From assembly GCF_040958095.1 (NCBI RefSeq), contig NC_091237.1:11298058-11362057 (forward strand): a stretch of DNA of 64,000 nucleotides, in the 5' to 3' direction. Under the pieces are notes generated by a model that did not search any database, was not told the origin of the DNA, and worked only from the letters and a program-made list of their open reading frames with translations. This DNA is from Procambarus clarkii. Taxonomy: Eukaryota; Arthropoda; Malacostraca; Decapoda; Cambaridae. Below are positions 21,710 to 34,000 of this stretch, piece after piece (the first letter of the stretch is position 1; each line of letters opens with the position of its first letter). A program made the translations under genes and the position numbers.

Positions 21710-24039
21710 CTGTGGTACCTCGGCTTACGAGCGCCCATGGTTACGTGTTTTTCGGGTTACGAGCAGGATTTGCTCAGAAAATTTGTATCGGGATACGAGG
21801 GTTGGCTCAGGATATGAGTTTGTTGGTACGCATACGGGCCGACCGAGCGCGTGGTGGCATGGCGATTGCCGCTCAGTTTGCCAGTGCCCGCGCCCAATGA
21901 CTATTCCGCCTGAATTCTTCACAATGATTTACTGTTTATTTTAGGAGTTTTTGCTATTTGAGCAGAAAATTTGTTATACATCACAATGGATCCCAAGAAA
22001 GCCAGTGGTAAGGTTCAAGGCAAGAAATCGCATGTGAGGATGACAATAGAGGAAAAGCAAGAGATCATTTGGAAGCATGAAAATGGTGCACGTGTTGTTG
22101 AACTTTGTAGGCAGCACAGTACAACAAATCCACGTCAACGATATGCACTATACTTGCCAAGAAAAAGGACATTATGGGTGCTAAAGTGGCAAAAGGAGTA
22201 CAGTATCAACAATCACGAAACAAGAACCACAATTACTTGAGGAAGTAGAAAAGTTGTTATTAATTTGGATACACAGCAAGGAGTTAGCGGGTGATAGTGT
22301 TTCAAAGGCCATCATTTGTGAGAAAGCCAGGGTATTGCACGAAGACCTTGTAAAGAAAACCCCTGGAACGACTGCAGATACGAAAGACTAAGGCAAGCTG
22401 GGGATGGTTTGAGAAATTTAGAAAAAGAATCGGTATTCATAGTGTTGTGAGGCATGGGGAGGCTGCCAGCTCAGACAAACCAGCAGTTGAAAGATTTATT
22501 GAAGAATTTAAAAGATTTTGCAGAGGCTGAGGGATACCTACCGCAACAGGTGTTTAATTGTGATGAAACAGGACTGTTCTGGAAAAGATTGCTAAGAGGA
22601 CATACATTACCAAAGAGGAAAAAGCATTGCCCAGACACAAGTCTATGAAAGATAGGTTTATGCTTGTGCTGTGTTCAAACGCAAGTGGCGATTTGAAAAT
22701 TAAACCCTTGCTAGTGTATCATTCTGAAAATCCAAGGGTTTTCAAACAGTATGAAGTGCAGAAAAACCAAATGTGTGTGATGTGGAGGGCTAATAATAAG
22801 GCAGGGGTGACTAGGATTTTTTTTTTTTTGAGTGGGTGAATGAAGTGGTGTGCCCTGCCATAGACAAATATCTGCAGGAGAAACATTTGGCACTCAAGGC
22901 CCTGCTTCTCCTTGACAATGCTCCTGCTCATCCTCCAGGCTTGGAAGATGAATTGTTGCACAGATACAGTAAATTTCTCACAGTAAAGTTCCTTCCTCCT
23001 AACACCACTCCTCTAATTCAGCCTATGGACCAGAAAATCATAGCGAATTTTAAGAAAATTTATGAAAGGGCACTTTTCCGCAAATGTTTTGAAGTGACTG
23101 AAGTCACAAACCTCACTCTCAAAGAGTTCTGGAAACACCATTTTAACATTTGTAGTTCTTTAAAACTCATTGACAAAGCCTGGCAAGAAGTGACTCAAAG
23201 AACCCTGATCTCTGGCTGGAGAAAATTGTGGCCTGAATGTATACCAGAACTAGACTGAGGGGTTTGAGCCTGTAAATGATGCGCCCATTGTTACTCTGGC
23301 CCAGCAAATGGGCTTGGAATTGGATGGTGATGATGTGGAGGAGTTGGTGGAAGAAGACAACGAAGGACTGACCACCGAAGAACTCCAAGCACTTCAAAAG
23401 GAACAGCAAGAAGACCCAGCTGAGGATGTTTCTCCAGTGGAGGAGGAGGAGGCAGCAGCGAATGTCCCTTCCGCAACCTTTAGGAAGTGGTGTCAGATGT
23501 GGGAAGAGATGCAAACTTTTATTGAAGAGACTCGCCCAGAGAAAGCTGTAGTAGGTCGTTGCATTAGTCTTTTCAATGACAATGTGATGCCTCACTACAG
23601 AGACATCTTGTGAAGAAGGGAAAAAACAATCTTCCATGGACAGATTTGTTGTGAGAACATCGAGCAGCGAGCCACAACCAGGACCTAGTGGTATGCAGGC
23701 AAAACGTGCCAGAGAATGTACCCCAGAGAGGTCCTCACTGCCAGATGTTATAATAGAAGGAGACTCCCCTTCCAAACAGTAACACCTCACTTCCTCCCCC
23801 CTCATCACCATCTTCCATATGCCTACAGCATTCATCAACAATGGTAAGTAATAACTTGAACATAGTTTTGTAGTGTAGATTTTGATGAATTAGGTATAAA
23901 ATTTAGTTTGAAGTGAGGTTTTTGGGTAGTCATGAATGGATTAATTCATTTCCCATTACAGTATTTCTTATGGAGAAATTAGCTTCGGGTTACGAGCTGT
24001 CTCGGGAACGGCTTAAACTCTTAAACCAAGGTACCCCTG
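21710..24039 (+). mobile_element. Tigger/pogo-type DNA transposon, complete with inverted ends
   Basis: The left end CTGTGGTACCTCGG and the right end (reverse complement CAGGGGTACCTTGG) form terminal inverted repeats that continue imperfectly for about 50 bp (the stretch gggttacgagc is near both ends). TA flanks both sides (21708-21709 and 24040-24041), the standard target duplication of the Tc1/mariner-pogo superfamily. The 2330-bp length fits Tigger elements. The transposase inside is broken, so the copy is non-autonomous now. Confidence 0.93.
21986..23613 (+). pseudogene. Tigger transposase (CENP-B/DDE type), frameshifted
   Basis: The ATG at 21986 begins MDPKKASGKVQGKKSHVRMT, typical of the Tigger N-terminus (CENP-B helix-turn-helix). 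The frame then breaks near 22120, 22390 and 22600, and at a T-run near 22820. Catalytic DDD blocks are visible: VFNCDETGLFWKRL, LLLLDNAPAHPPG and PLIQPMDQKIIANF. A stop at 23256-23258 separates an acidic C-terminal segment (DDVEELVEEDNEGLTTEELQ) that reads to 23613. The gene is clearly a decayed transposase and not a domesticated TIGD host gene, because the DNA ends flank it and several breaks interrupt the frame. Confidence 0.92.
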
Positions 24040-24041
24040 TA

Positions 24042-24200
24042 TATATTCCTAAAGTATTTAAACAATTACAAGATGTACTCGAGTTTGATGCAATGTGGGA
24101 TGATCAGGGACTATTCCTTCACTGTTTTGCCCTTGTGCAGTTGCTGGGGGACATGGACCTTTATACGACTGGCAGACAATTGTTTACGGAAAAAACATAG
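24042..24200 (+). other. Unrecognised open segment next to Tigger right end
   Basis: About 50 codons (including DAMWDDQGLFLHCFALVQ and LGDMDLYTTGRQLF) remain open to a TAG at 24198-24200. The upstream part of the frame lies inside Tigger, so any real exon would start after 24041. The family is not recognised and it may be chance. Confidence 0.25.
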
Positions 24201-24406
24201 TAAGCACTGAACACAGACCCCAGTGCCTAGCTTAAGACCTCAGTATTTATCAAAGAAGGCATCAAGCCAGCTTAAGACCTAAATCCTACCCAAAAATATA
24301 TTTTAAATGTTACAAATGCTTTACAGTGATCTGAAAGCTTCAGTTTTGACACTAATCTTCAGTGGAAATAAGACTCGGTTTCTAAATTCAGTTTCCAACA
24401 GTATAT
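24201..24406. other. Unassigned stretch with short direct repeat
   Basis: agcttaagacct occurs at about 24230 and ccagcttaagacctaa at about 24268. No gene. Confidence 0.4.
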
Positions 24407-24459
24407 TATTTTATTTTTATTTATTTATTTATATATACAAGGGTTCTTACATTCTTGTT
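24407..24459 (-). mobile_element. SINE 3' end fragment, inverted
   Basis: tttatttatttatatatacaagggttcttacattcttg is the reverse complement of the tail of the SINE core seen at 31010-31048 (caagaatgt...cttgtatatat) with an (AAAT)n tail. Only about 50 bp is present. Confidence 0.6.
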
Positions 24460-27190
24460 TATACCATAAAAACCATAAGTTTCAACCATAACAAATTAAC
24501 AAGCAGGTTTTAATGTTTTCAGCAGTCTTTATATTCTACAGTAATTGTCAATATTTTGATATGCATTTTATACCATCATCATTTTGAAAAGTTAACATTT
24601 ATAACATTTTAACGACATATAGTACATAAGAACCATCATTGAATTAACAACTGACAATTTTTAAAGCTGTAGAACGAAAAATCACATTTGTAAAAGGCAC
24701 CACAGTATGTGCACACAAATTGATAATTGCAGAACATTTGAGCAAATATTAATAACATTAAGGTCCTCAAAATAATAAACTTGCAACATACAAACACACA
24801 AATAATTCAGAAAAATGCAACAATTAGTTCTCACCAAGACAATAATAAATTAACAAATATGGACACTGCTTGGAAAAAGAAAAATATTTTTGGGAAGAAA
24901 ACATGACTAACGAGTTGCGTCAAGTGGCGCGCGCAAAAAAAGTCGGGGTACTTGAACATGGGCAGCAGAGGTCCCAAACTCTGTTCATCTTTAGTCGCTG
25001 CCCGCACCACAAGCAAAAACCCACCCACCTCCCAAGACCTGCTTATCCTTGTATCCTTACGCAGGGGGTGCCGCCTGGTGGACTCGGGTGGACACTTCGG
25101 ACATAATACTCCCTCGCTACACTCCTGTGTCATATGTAGGGGTGCACTGCTGGAACCCCCAAATTGATACGCTGGTTTAACTGCGGTAGCTTATCTAGCA
25201 CAATTATTTAAGAACTTGCTGAATGTTTACCAAGCATAAATTTACACTGCTCAGATGAATTATGGCAAGAATGTATGATTGCTAGATACATGCAAATTGT
25301 AATTAACAATGGTAAATCCATTCATTTATAAATTTAATTATAAAGGCACATTTAATTAACATTTGTAAATATTGTATAATATTTATAAATTTATTTTATA
25401 TTAATAAAATTTTATATTTAATAAGCAAGTACCCTCATTCTAAGCGTGATTTTTCTTCCTGCACAAAAAAAAAAAAAAAAAGTTAATTTTACCACAGTTC
25501 ACTACAGGTGAGTGACATGCACAAGAGAACCACAAATCCCACCAGTCCCAATTCTCACTAATAAAATTAATTAATTTATTTATACACAGTTCCAACAGCA
25601 AGCAATACTATCAAATGAACAATACCAGAACTGTAATACCAACACAGATCTTGGGATTACAGGATGAAAGATTACATTATCCTTATGGTCCAAGGGAAAT
25701 CAGGATAATGTAGACCCAAGGATGCTAGGATCCTTTGATCTACATCAAGACCAAAGGATCCGGGCATCCTAAAGTTTCCAATAGAGACCTTAGTGTACTG
25801 TATATACAGAACATTAACACCTTTGGCATTGGTCTGGGCTGGAAGTTTAGTTGTAAAACAGAAAAAAATATGTATCATTGCAGTGAAAATGAAGTTAACC
25901 ATTGGAATTCACACAACACCAGTAACAATACTGTCTCTACATTCAAAACAATCTCAAACCATCGAGATAGCATTCCCAGGCCATCCACCCAATGAAAGAG
26001 GCATGTGACTGCCTTTCTGTGGAGCAGATACAAATTACATCCAGAATTTTTATAATTATTAATATATAAAAACTACATAGGGTCAGGTTACAACATAAAT
26101 ACAGGATACTTATTTTATATAACTACTAATTACAGTGTTTCAAGTATAATACTGTATAATTTTTTAAATTTGTTGGATAATGCTTAATACTTTGGATTAA
26201 AAATGTAATTTCTACAGCAGTGATTATGGATGAAATTTGTACCTGCCCCCCAGAAAAGCAGTCACACGCCTTACTGTATTATTAAATTTCCCTAAAATTT
26301 GCTGTTAGATATATGAACGTTAACAAATACCTGAATAAAAATCTAACACATTCTTGTTTAAATAATCTTAGTTGACATACAATTGTCTTAATTAACATTT
26401 ATCTGTTCAATGAAATGTTCATCATTATCAGTCAACATTTCAAGTGGTTCTATAATTGAATTCCAGCTTTCTCTACACCATGTGCCTGTGGTGCTGGCTG
26501 GGAAATACCAGTTCTCAAGGTGTGTACTACAATGCAATAACTAGCATACTTGACACATGCAATTTATTGTCAATAATTTGTGCATATTTGGTACAACTGT
26601 TGCACATTTGATTTGAGCATTCTTAGAGCTTGCTTGATGAAGTTCATTTCATATGGACGGTGCAGATTAATGTATTATCTCTATTTGGCAAGACTTATAA
26701 AGAGGAATTATTTTATGGCAGGATTCAAGTGGTTTGATTCCATTACTAACAAGTCTTAAGTACCATTTGCATATAATAGGCATGTTTTAACAACTATATA
26801 ATAGCACTACCACTAAATGTATCAAGACTTGTAAGTTAAGTCGTAACATTCCATACATAATGATTGTGTATAAACAACATTTTTGCATAGACAAAACATT
26901 ACTGTATTTTGGTTTATTATATCAAAATGAATGGCAGACTAACTTGTGTGGTAGTTAAGTTCCATACTGACTACATTTTACATCAAAAGTTGCCAGTAAT
27001 ACAAAATGTTAAGAGTAACTGGATTACCTTATGTAACCCATCCTCCTGTTTAGATAGTACTTCTTGTAACCGTGTAGACCATTGTACATCCACAGTATTG
27101 ACATAATGGATAATTAGTAGAATTTAATACTATTCACTTAAGGGGTCCAGAAAAATAAGCTAAAAACCAAACAAATATTCATAGCCAAAA
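24460..27190. other. Long AT-rich noncoding stretch
   Basis: No recognisable gene. A GC-rich island at 24890-25160 holds overlapping open frames on both strands with no family resemblance. There is a poly(A) run at 25466-25482. A hairpin at 25718-25770 pairs ggatgctaggatcctttg with caaaggatccgggcatcc. The rest to 27190 is AT-rich with nothing identified. Confidence 0.5.
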
Positions 27191-27390
27191 TCTAGTGCAT
27201 ATGTACTATATGCATATATAGTACTAGCCGTACTATATAGTACTAGCCATACTATATAGTACGACTTAGAATGGTTAGGTTTTATTAGCAACAAATACAA
27301 AACTTTTTCGGTTTGTGCAAATTCAATAGAACCAAATTCTAATTTTCATTGTCCATTATGTCAATATTTGTACTATGGTCCAAACTGTTA
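27191..27390. repeat. AT-rich dispersed element with gtactatatagtac repeats
   Basis: Three closely spaced palindromic words (atatatagtactagcc, gtactatatagtactagcc, gtactatatagtacgac) precede a conserved-looking stretch, aatggttaggttttattagcaac. I recall similar stretches in decapod genomic DNA; boundaries cannot be placed from a single copy. Confidence 0.5.
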
Positions 27391-28459
27391 CTATAAGTAC
27401 TGTACTATCTAAACCAGAGGATGGGCTGCCTTTGTGTAGGAAATTGGTGACCCTATATTACCACTGTTAGAAGCAATTATCAAAAGAAATAACCTGGAAG
27501 CCAAACTTGGAAGACTGAGTCTGTGGTATTGTGCTGCAAATATCCTAACAGCCCTGACTCTAAAAGTGGAGGAAAATTACCCCTGGACCTAATGATCCTT
27601 GGGAGCCATCTCCCCTCAAACCTTCCACAATGGCCAAGATCTCTCTAGTCCACAAAAGGTACAAATGCAGCATTATTAACTAAAAAGGATGAATACAATA
27701 ATATGGATACAACCCAAATCTCATGAGCTTTTAAGACATTACCAGCAATGGCTCATTGTGTAGCAACCACAGACATTTGATAACATTCGGGTTTCAGCCC
27801 TGTAAATGTTCTTTGTACGCCATTCATAACCTGTATGGTACTATTTATAGTATGCAATATAAAATTTCAAATAAACAAGTGTCTAATTCACTCTGTGAAG
27901 GCATAACATTTTGAGGTCCAGAACAACCCCCAATACCGTACATTACATTTTTATATATATGTACATGTTCATTTCACTAGAAATGTTTTAAAAAGTAGTC
28001 ATGAATTATTACTAAGTTTACACATGTGTTGACCACTGATAACAAGTAACAAAACCAGTGGTGTATAATATAAAATAAGAACAAATATTGGAGAGAGAAC
28101 ATGAAGCTTGCCACCCAAACAGGTTAATATAATTATTTCCTCACTAAAACTGTCCTCGTCTTATGTCTTATGTCCTCGTCTTATGTCCTCATAGTCTAGA
28201 ACTCTAGATGATAGATCAACTCTTCATGCATATATCAAACTACCTGTATTACCCATACTGGTCACTAGCAATGTGATCTAAGTATAAACTAAGGTACACT
28301 AACTACTACACTCTACTACCTTAGGAAACCTCAGCACAGTCTTATGAGAAACGGCAATATAATTGCTTGACTTAACACAAATTGTTGTTTGCATAACAGT
28401 TTCACCCAACATTTGTTTTCTTACCCAAAGGTCTATTGAAACTTACATGAAAATGTGGC
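27391..28459. other. Unassigned stretch downstream of the aquaporin
   Basis: Noncoding, AT-rich. A small tandem (gtcctcgtcttat, three partial copies) lies at 28151-28190. If the gene uses a distal polyadenylation site, part of this could be 3' UTR. Confidence 0.45.
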
Positions 28460-28465
28460 TTTATT
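28460..28465 (-). promoter_or_regulatory. Candidate polyadenylation signal (AATAAA) of the aquaporin
   Basis: On the minus strand AATAAA lies 105 nt past the stop codon at 28570, in a suitable position for a short 3' UTR. Other signals further on cannot be excluded. Confidence 0.5.
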
Positions 28466-28569
28466 TTTTTCTTTAAAGTTATCTTAAGACATGCATCTTT
28501 CTATTTCTTACTTGGTATTTCTCCTGGAATATTAATTCTTCTTCTTTGGTATTTCTCCTTGAATTTCAA

Positions 28570-28769
28570 TTATTCTTCCTTAGGTTTGAAGGGTGCAACA
28601 AGAGTACTCTTGACTATGCCTGTGCTCCAGATCCTGATGGACAACATAGCACCCAGGATGGAGCCAGCCCAGTACACTATAATGTGCTCGGCGTTGGTGT
28701 GGCCGCGGCAGCTCCACTTCAGCCCCGTTGCCAATACTGGGTTAAAGTATCCGCCAGAATAGTTGAAGG
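28570..28769 (-). CDS. Aquaporin coding exon 4 (NPV pore box and C-terminus)
   Basis: Acceptor TTTTATTTCAG at 28770. Encodes FNYSGGYFNPVLATGLKW, CRGHTNAEHIIVYWAGSILG and ends SIRIWSTG...KPKEE-stop at 28572-28570. The lysine-rich end resembles retention-type tails of intracellular aquaporins, but no firm KKXX is present. Confidence 0.93.
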
Positions 28770-31042
28770 CTGAAATAAAACATTTAAGTTAAACTAGATT
28801 CCTCAAGTCGTTTCCAAGGAATAATTATGGAATCAAAGTGACTATTGGAATTAACATGTGACTTTATTAAAGTGTTACGAATGACTATGGTTAAATTTAA
28901 AAAAAACATGTAGAGCATTATAAAAGTTAACCTGTTAACACTTTTATGTACGTACTGTATTATCATTCCATTAAAACTACCACTGACAGGTATTTCAAGA
29001 TTTGCTTTTTAATACTATACTGTACATTAAATTACTGTACAAGTTATCATGTAAACATTTGCATTGTACAGAAGAAAAATGTTTTTACTGTTATGAATCG
29101 AAGTGATATTAGCAACTGTTACACCCAACACTTTAAAATAATAGCATCGACTACATTTCAGTCTATCCAGGACTATTTTCAAGGCTACTTGATAATGGTC
29201 CAGGACAGACTGAAACTTAATCAATTCTTTTATTTTCAGATATTTGGGTTGGGGGTTTTAATTTTCAGCCACATTATTGTAACTTATTGTCTGCTTACTA
29301 GTAACTATATTCAGAAAAGGGTAAGGGAGGGGGGGGGGGGTGAGGCAGAATAGTCAAGAGACCAAGAGTAATGAGGTCAGGGGAGGAGGCCTAACTGAAC
29401 TAAGTGACACTGAAGTGGGCTACCCTTCACCGGTCCATCTAATTACCCAAAGCTACCCAAATCTACTCAAAGCTACCCAAAGCTGCCTAGCATTACATAC
29501 GTAATGAAGAAATATGATATATTTACTCACTATAATGTTGGTGCTGAATGTAAAACTTGAAAAAACATATTTTTACTCTGAAATAATGTCTAATTTCATT
29601 ATAAAATCATATTATTAGATGAAACGATATTATTTCAGAGTAAAAATATGTTTTTTCGTGTTGTACATTGAGCACCAACATTATACTGAGTACATATATC
29701 ATAGTTCTTTATTATTTACATATTGCTAGGAAGCTTTGGGTAACTTTGGGTAATTAGATGAACCCAACTTTCACTACACAGAGCACTCACCCAGCACGAC
29801 CATGGAGGTGGAGAAAAAGGAGTCAATAGCCGAAGCAAATCTGGGTTCAATCTCGCCAAGGGCCCTGGAGACGATGCGGCAGGCGCAGGTCAGGAGGCAT
29901 TCAATTAGGAAACCGAAGATGACAGGCACCTGCAGATCAGCACTACAGTCATCGACCCCTCGGCCTATATGGGTCTGTGCCAGCTCCATCATCCAGATGT
30001 ACTTCACCCATCTGCAACGTATGTACTTTGACAGTAATATAGTATATAGATCTACTTCACCCACCTGCAATGCATTTATCCTGATAAAGTAATATGATAT
30101 ATTCCATGCTAGTCATATCTCGAAAATTACAAGACTGGGTAACTATGTTTTATCAACATTGAGATACTAATAAAAAAAGGTTAATACATTATTGCACTTG
30201 ATTATTGCTTTCATAAATATGGCTAAGTGTTAAATGTATACAATTAAATGATTTAGTTTGTAAATATTTTAAAAAGTTATAACATATCTGAAATTGAAGG
30301 AAGAAAAAAAGAAAGAGTGCTCATATGGTGAGGGAGGTAAAGAGGAGTGAGGAAGAGTAGTCAGAGGAAATGGAAAGTTTAGAATGAGAGAAAATGAGAT
30401 CAAGGAGGAAAGTAGAAGAGTAGAAAGTAAGAGTGCTGGAATAGTAGGAAGATAGAAGGTTGCTGTCACCATCCATTCAAGTTAGTTATTTATAAGACAA
30501 GGAATGGAACTTGTCTGCACAACAATATGATCTGATGTTAACACGTATTACTTGTAAGCATGTGCAATTCATATAACCAAGATTTTTTAGGTCAAAATTT
30601 TAAGCCAGTAAACTTCAGAGTGCTCTCCATTCTAGCTTTCAAAATCCAAGACCTAGGGATCACAATTAGTGGCAATTTAAAAAGCAAGTTAATCAATTAT
30701 ATATTTGCCATTGTATATTCACTCATATGGGTATCATAATTCAACCATATCACCTGATATTCAAATGTCAAGATTAATACAGTCTCCGTGGTGTAGTGGT
30801 AAGACACTCGCCTGGCGTTCCGCGAGCGCTATGTCATGGGTTCGTATCCTGGCCGGGGAGGATTTACTGGGCGCAATTCCTTAACTGTAGCCTCTGTTTA
30901 ACGCAACAGTAAAATGTGTACTTGGATGAAAAAACGATTCTTCGCGGCAGGGGATCGTATTCCAGGGACCTTAGGATTAAGGACTTGCCCGAAACGCTAC
31001 GCGTACTAGTGGCTGTACAAGAATGTAGCAACTCTTGTATAT

Positions 31043-31087
<45 letters not shown>

Positions 31088-34000
31088 ACAAATTTGAGTA
31101 ACCACACAAGAAATTGAGAACACCTATGGCTGACTAACCCTGAAAATCACACAACACCTAAGTTGAAATCACAATACTGTATACGTCACCTTACAAGTTC
31201 ACTCACCAAAGTCTTTGAGATTAAGTTTGATAGAGAGGGGAAGGAGGGGGGAAGGGGGTTACGGCTGACAGACACAGTCCCCACCCGGCCTGGGCTACTG
31301 GAACCTATGGTGTAGTGAGGCTTCTCTCTCCATCTGTATCTCAAATGTACAGTTCCACGGGTATTTATGGGGTAACTGGGAGCTCAGTCTACAAGGAGAT
31401 AGCCAATGACTATCTACCTATCACCTAGACAGCGGCTTGTCTGATGGAAACAACACAAGACACCAGTCTGCAATTAACAGCTTAGCAGAAGTGAGGTCAC
31501 CTCACACGACCAGACCCCTACTCAACCTGTGAACATTAAATCTCGAAAAGGTGTTATTTCTTAATTGCTAAGGGCTCACAAACAGGTGCCACCGATATCC
31601 TGTGTGACTTAGCTCGTATGTAAAATATTAAACAAAATCCTTTTATGGTGTTACAAAGTAAACACATTAAATTGGAGCTGAACAGCAACGGTAGTGGATG
31701 AATCAGGATGGTAACTGATGGTTGGACAACCATCATATCTCCAGATGGGCGACATACTTGCTAGTAGTCTAAACATTCATCTCGCTCTATTCTCTAATGG
31801 TGTTTGCTTAGGTCAACAACACTCTCATCACCTATTCACACAAGATGACTAGCATCTATCGCTACTTTCTGCTTTAAGTCCTACATTAACACATTTCAGA
31901 TCTTCTGTTATTTAAATTATTTAACTAGCTTCCAATAATTATTTTTATCCTATCTTGTGCTTCAAACTCTCACTGTATCTTCTGCTACCTACTCCCCTAA
32001 TATTAATATTTAAGACAAGCACCTTCACGAGTGTAATCACATCCACCAATTTATATTATACTTATGTGTCAAAATCAAATTTTGTTTCAATGTACCTATT
32101 CATCTTAGTTGATCTGTTAGATTAAGGGCCTGCCCGAAACCCTATGCGTGTTAGTGGCTTTGGAAGAATGTAAAAACATCAATGAATGTTGGTGTGACAA
32201 CTACAATGTGTAGTGTACTTTCACACACCTATGTACCTTTTTGTATAAATAAATAAATTACAGTTTTCCCCATACATTAGAAGTGGTCAAGCGATTAGTG
32301 TCAACAGGTGGAACACAATATTAAGGCCAGATTCAACAAAACAACTTGAACGTCAGTTACATTATAACAACAAGTACAGCACAAGAGTAGTAGGTGTGGC
32401 ATAAACAGAAAGGCCAGATGCCTCCAGTCACTGATAGGTAAGTACGTACTGATATACCTGAGGGCCACTAACCCTAGTGGCTTTGACGAGGACAGGAAGT
32501 GAGCGAGTAATTATCAAAAGAAGGCACCAAGCCGGGAAGGCTATGTAGCAGATGAGGACAGGAAGCCGGCGACTTCTTAAAGGTTCCCCCATTTGCCTTT
32601 ATGATCTTTTCCAGGTATATTTTAAAACTGAACACAGCTTTGTCATTTACGACTTTGGAGGGTAAGCAGTTCCATGGGTTAATAACCCTGTGGATGAAAA
32701 AGCATCTCCTGTTCTCGGTCCAGCATTGTGGCTTGTTGAGCTTGAAACCGTTGCTCCTTGTTTGTGTTACATCTGATCTTCTGAAGAAAATATCCGAATC
32801 AACATCATCTAACTTGATCCGGATATTCCATCCACACCTGGGTTAGGTGTGGATGGAATCCAATCTGAAGTCTTAAAGAAACTGGCAGAGAAACTATGCC
32901 TACCGCTGAAACTACCTTTCACAAAATCTCTGGACCAAAGGGTAGTCTCCCTAGATTGGAAATATTCAAATGTCACTCCTATTTTAAAAAAAGGACAGAA
33001 AGAGCTCAGCAGAAAACTACCGGCTGATCAGCTTGATATCACACATCTGCAAGCTCATGGAGAGAATCCTCAGGAAGGGAATCATTCACCATCTTTCAGT
33101 GAACAGCCTTGTACAATAGACAACATGGATTTGTTAAAAACAGATCTTGCCTTACAAACTTGCTCACATATTTGGAAATGGTAACCAGCTACTCAGATAA
33201 AGGCCTTCCGGTGGATGTAGTATACATGGATTTTGCTAAAGCTTTTGATAAGGTACCACATGAAAGACTGACAAGGAAATTACAGATCCATGGAATAAAT
33301 GGCAAAATATTAGAATGGATAAAACAATGGTTGAAGGAAAGAAAACATAGGGTTGTGCTAAATGGAAACAAATCTGAATGGAGTAATGTGATAAGTGGTG
33401 AGATGCCACAAGGGTCATTTTAGGACCTACCCTTTTTGTCATATACATCAATGACATAGATGAGAATATTACAAATCACATCAAATTTGCAGAGGTCACA
33501 AAGATTTATGGTAAAGTGGGAAATGATACTGGTATTAAAGCCTTACAAAGAGATCTATACGAGCTCCACAAATGGTCAGAAGACTGGGACATACTTTTTA
33601 TTATTGACAAATACAAGACCATGCATGTGGGGCATAACAACCCATGCCACGACTACCAAATTAATAGCATTACATTACAGCAGATTGATGAAGAAAAGTA
33701 CTGTATCTTGGAGTCAAAATCCGGCACTCGCTAAAAGTTGCACAACAGCTGGGTGCAGCAGTTGCCTTAAACCAGCAAATAGTAGAACCAACTAGGAAGG
33801 AGAACACGCTGGACCTCATTTTCACTAATATTGATGAATTGATCAGGAACATAATGATTACAAATACCTGTTACTCAGATCACAACTTAATTGAAGTTAT
33901 GACAACCATGGGGAGTAGACCTTCAAAACCAGTCCAGATTCCCGGTGGAGGAGATTTCAGCAAATTCAACTTCAATAATAAACAGATAAACTGGGAGCAA

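Noticed and set aside
21986-23613. Domesticated host gene of the TIGD/CENP-B family
   Set aside because: Intact terminal inverted repeats and TA duplications flank it, and the frame is broken at least four times.
30782-30865. Functional tRNA gene
   Set aside because: Has A and B boxes but no clean cloverleaf closure, is followed by a SINE body and poly(A), and related cores lie nearby.
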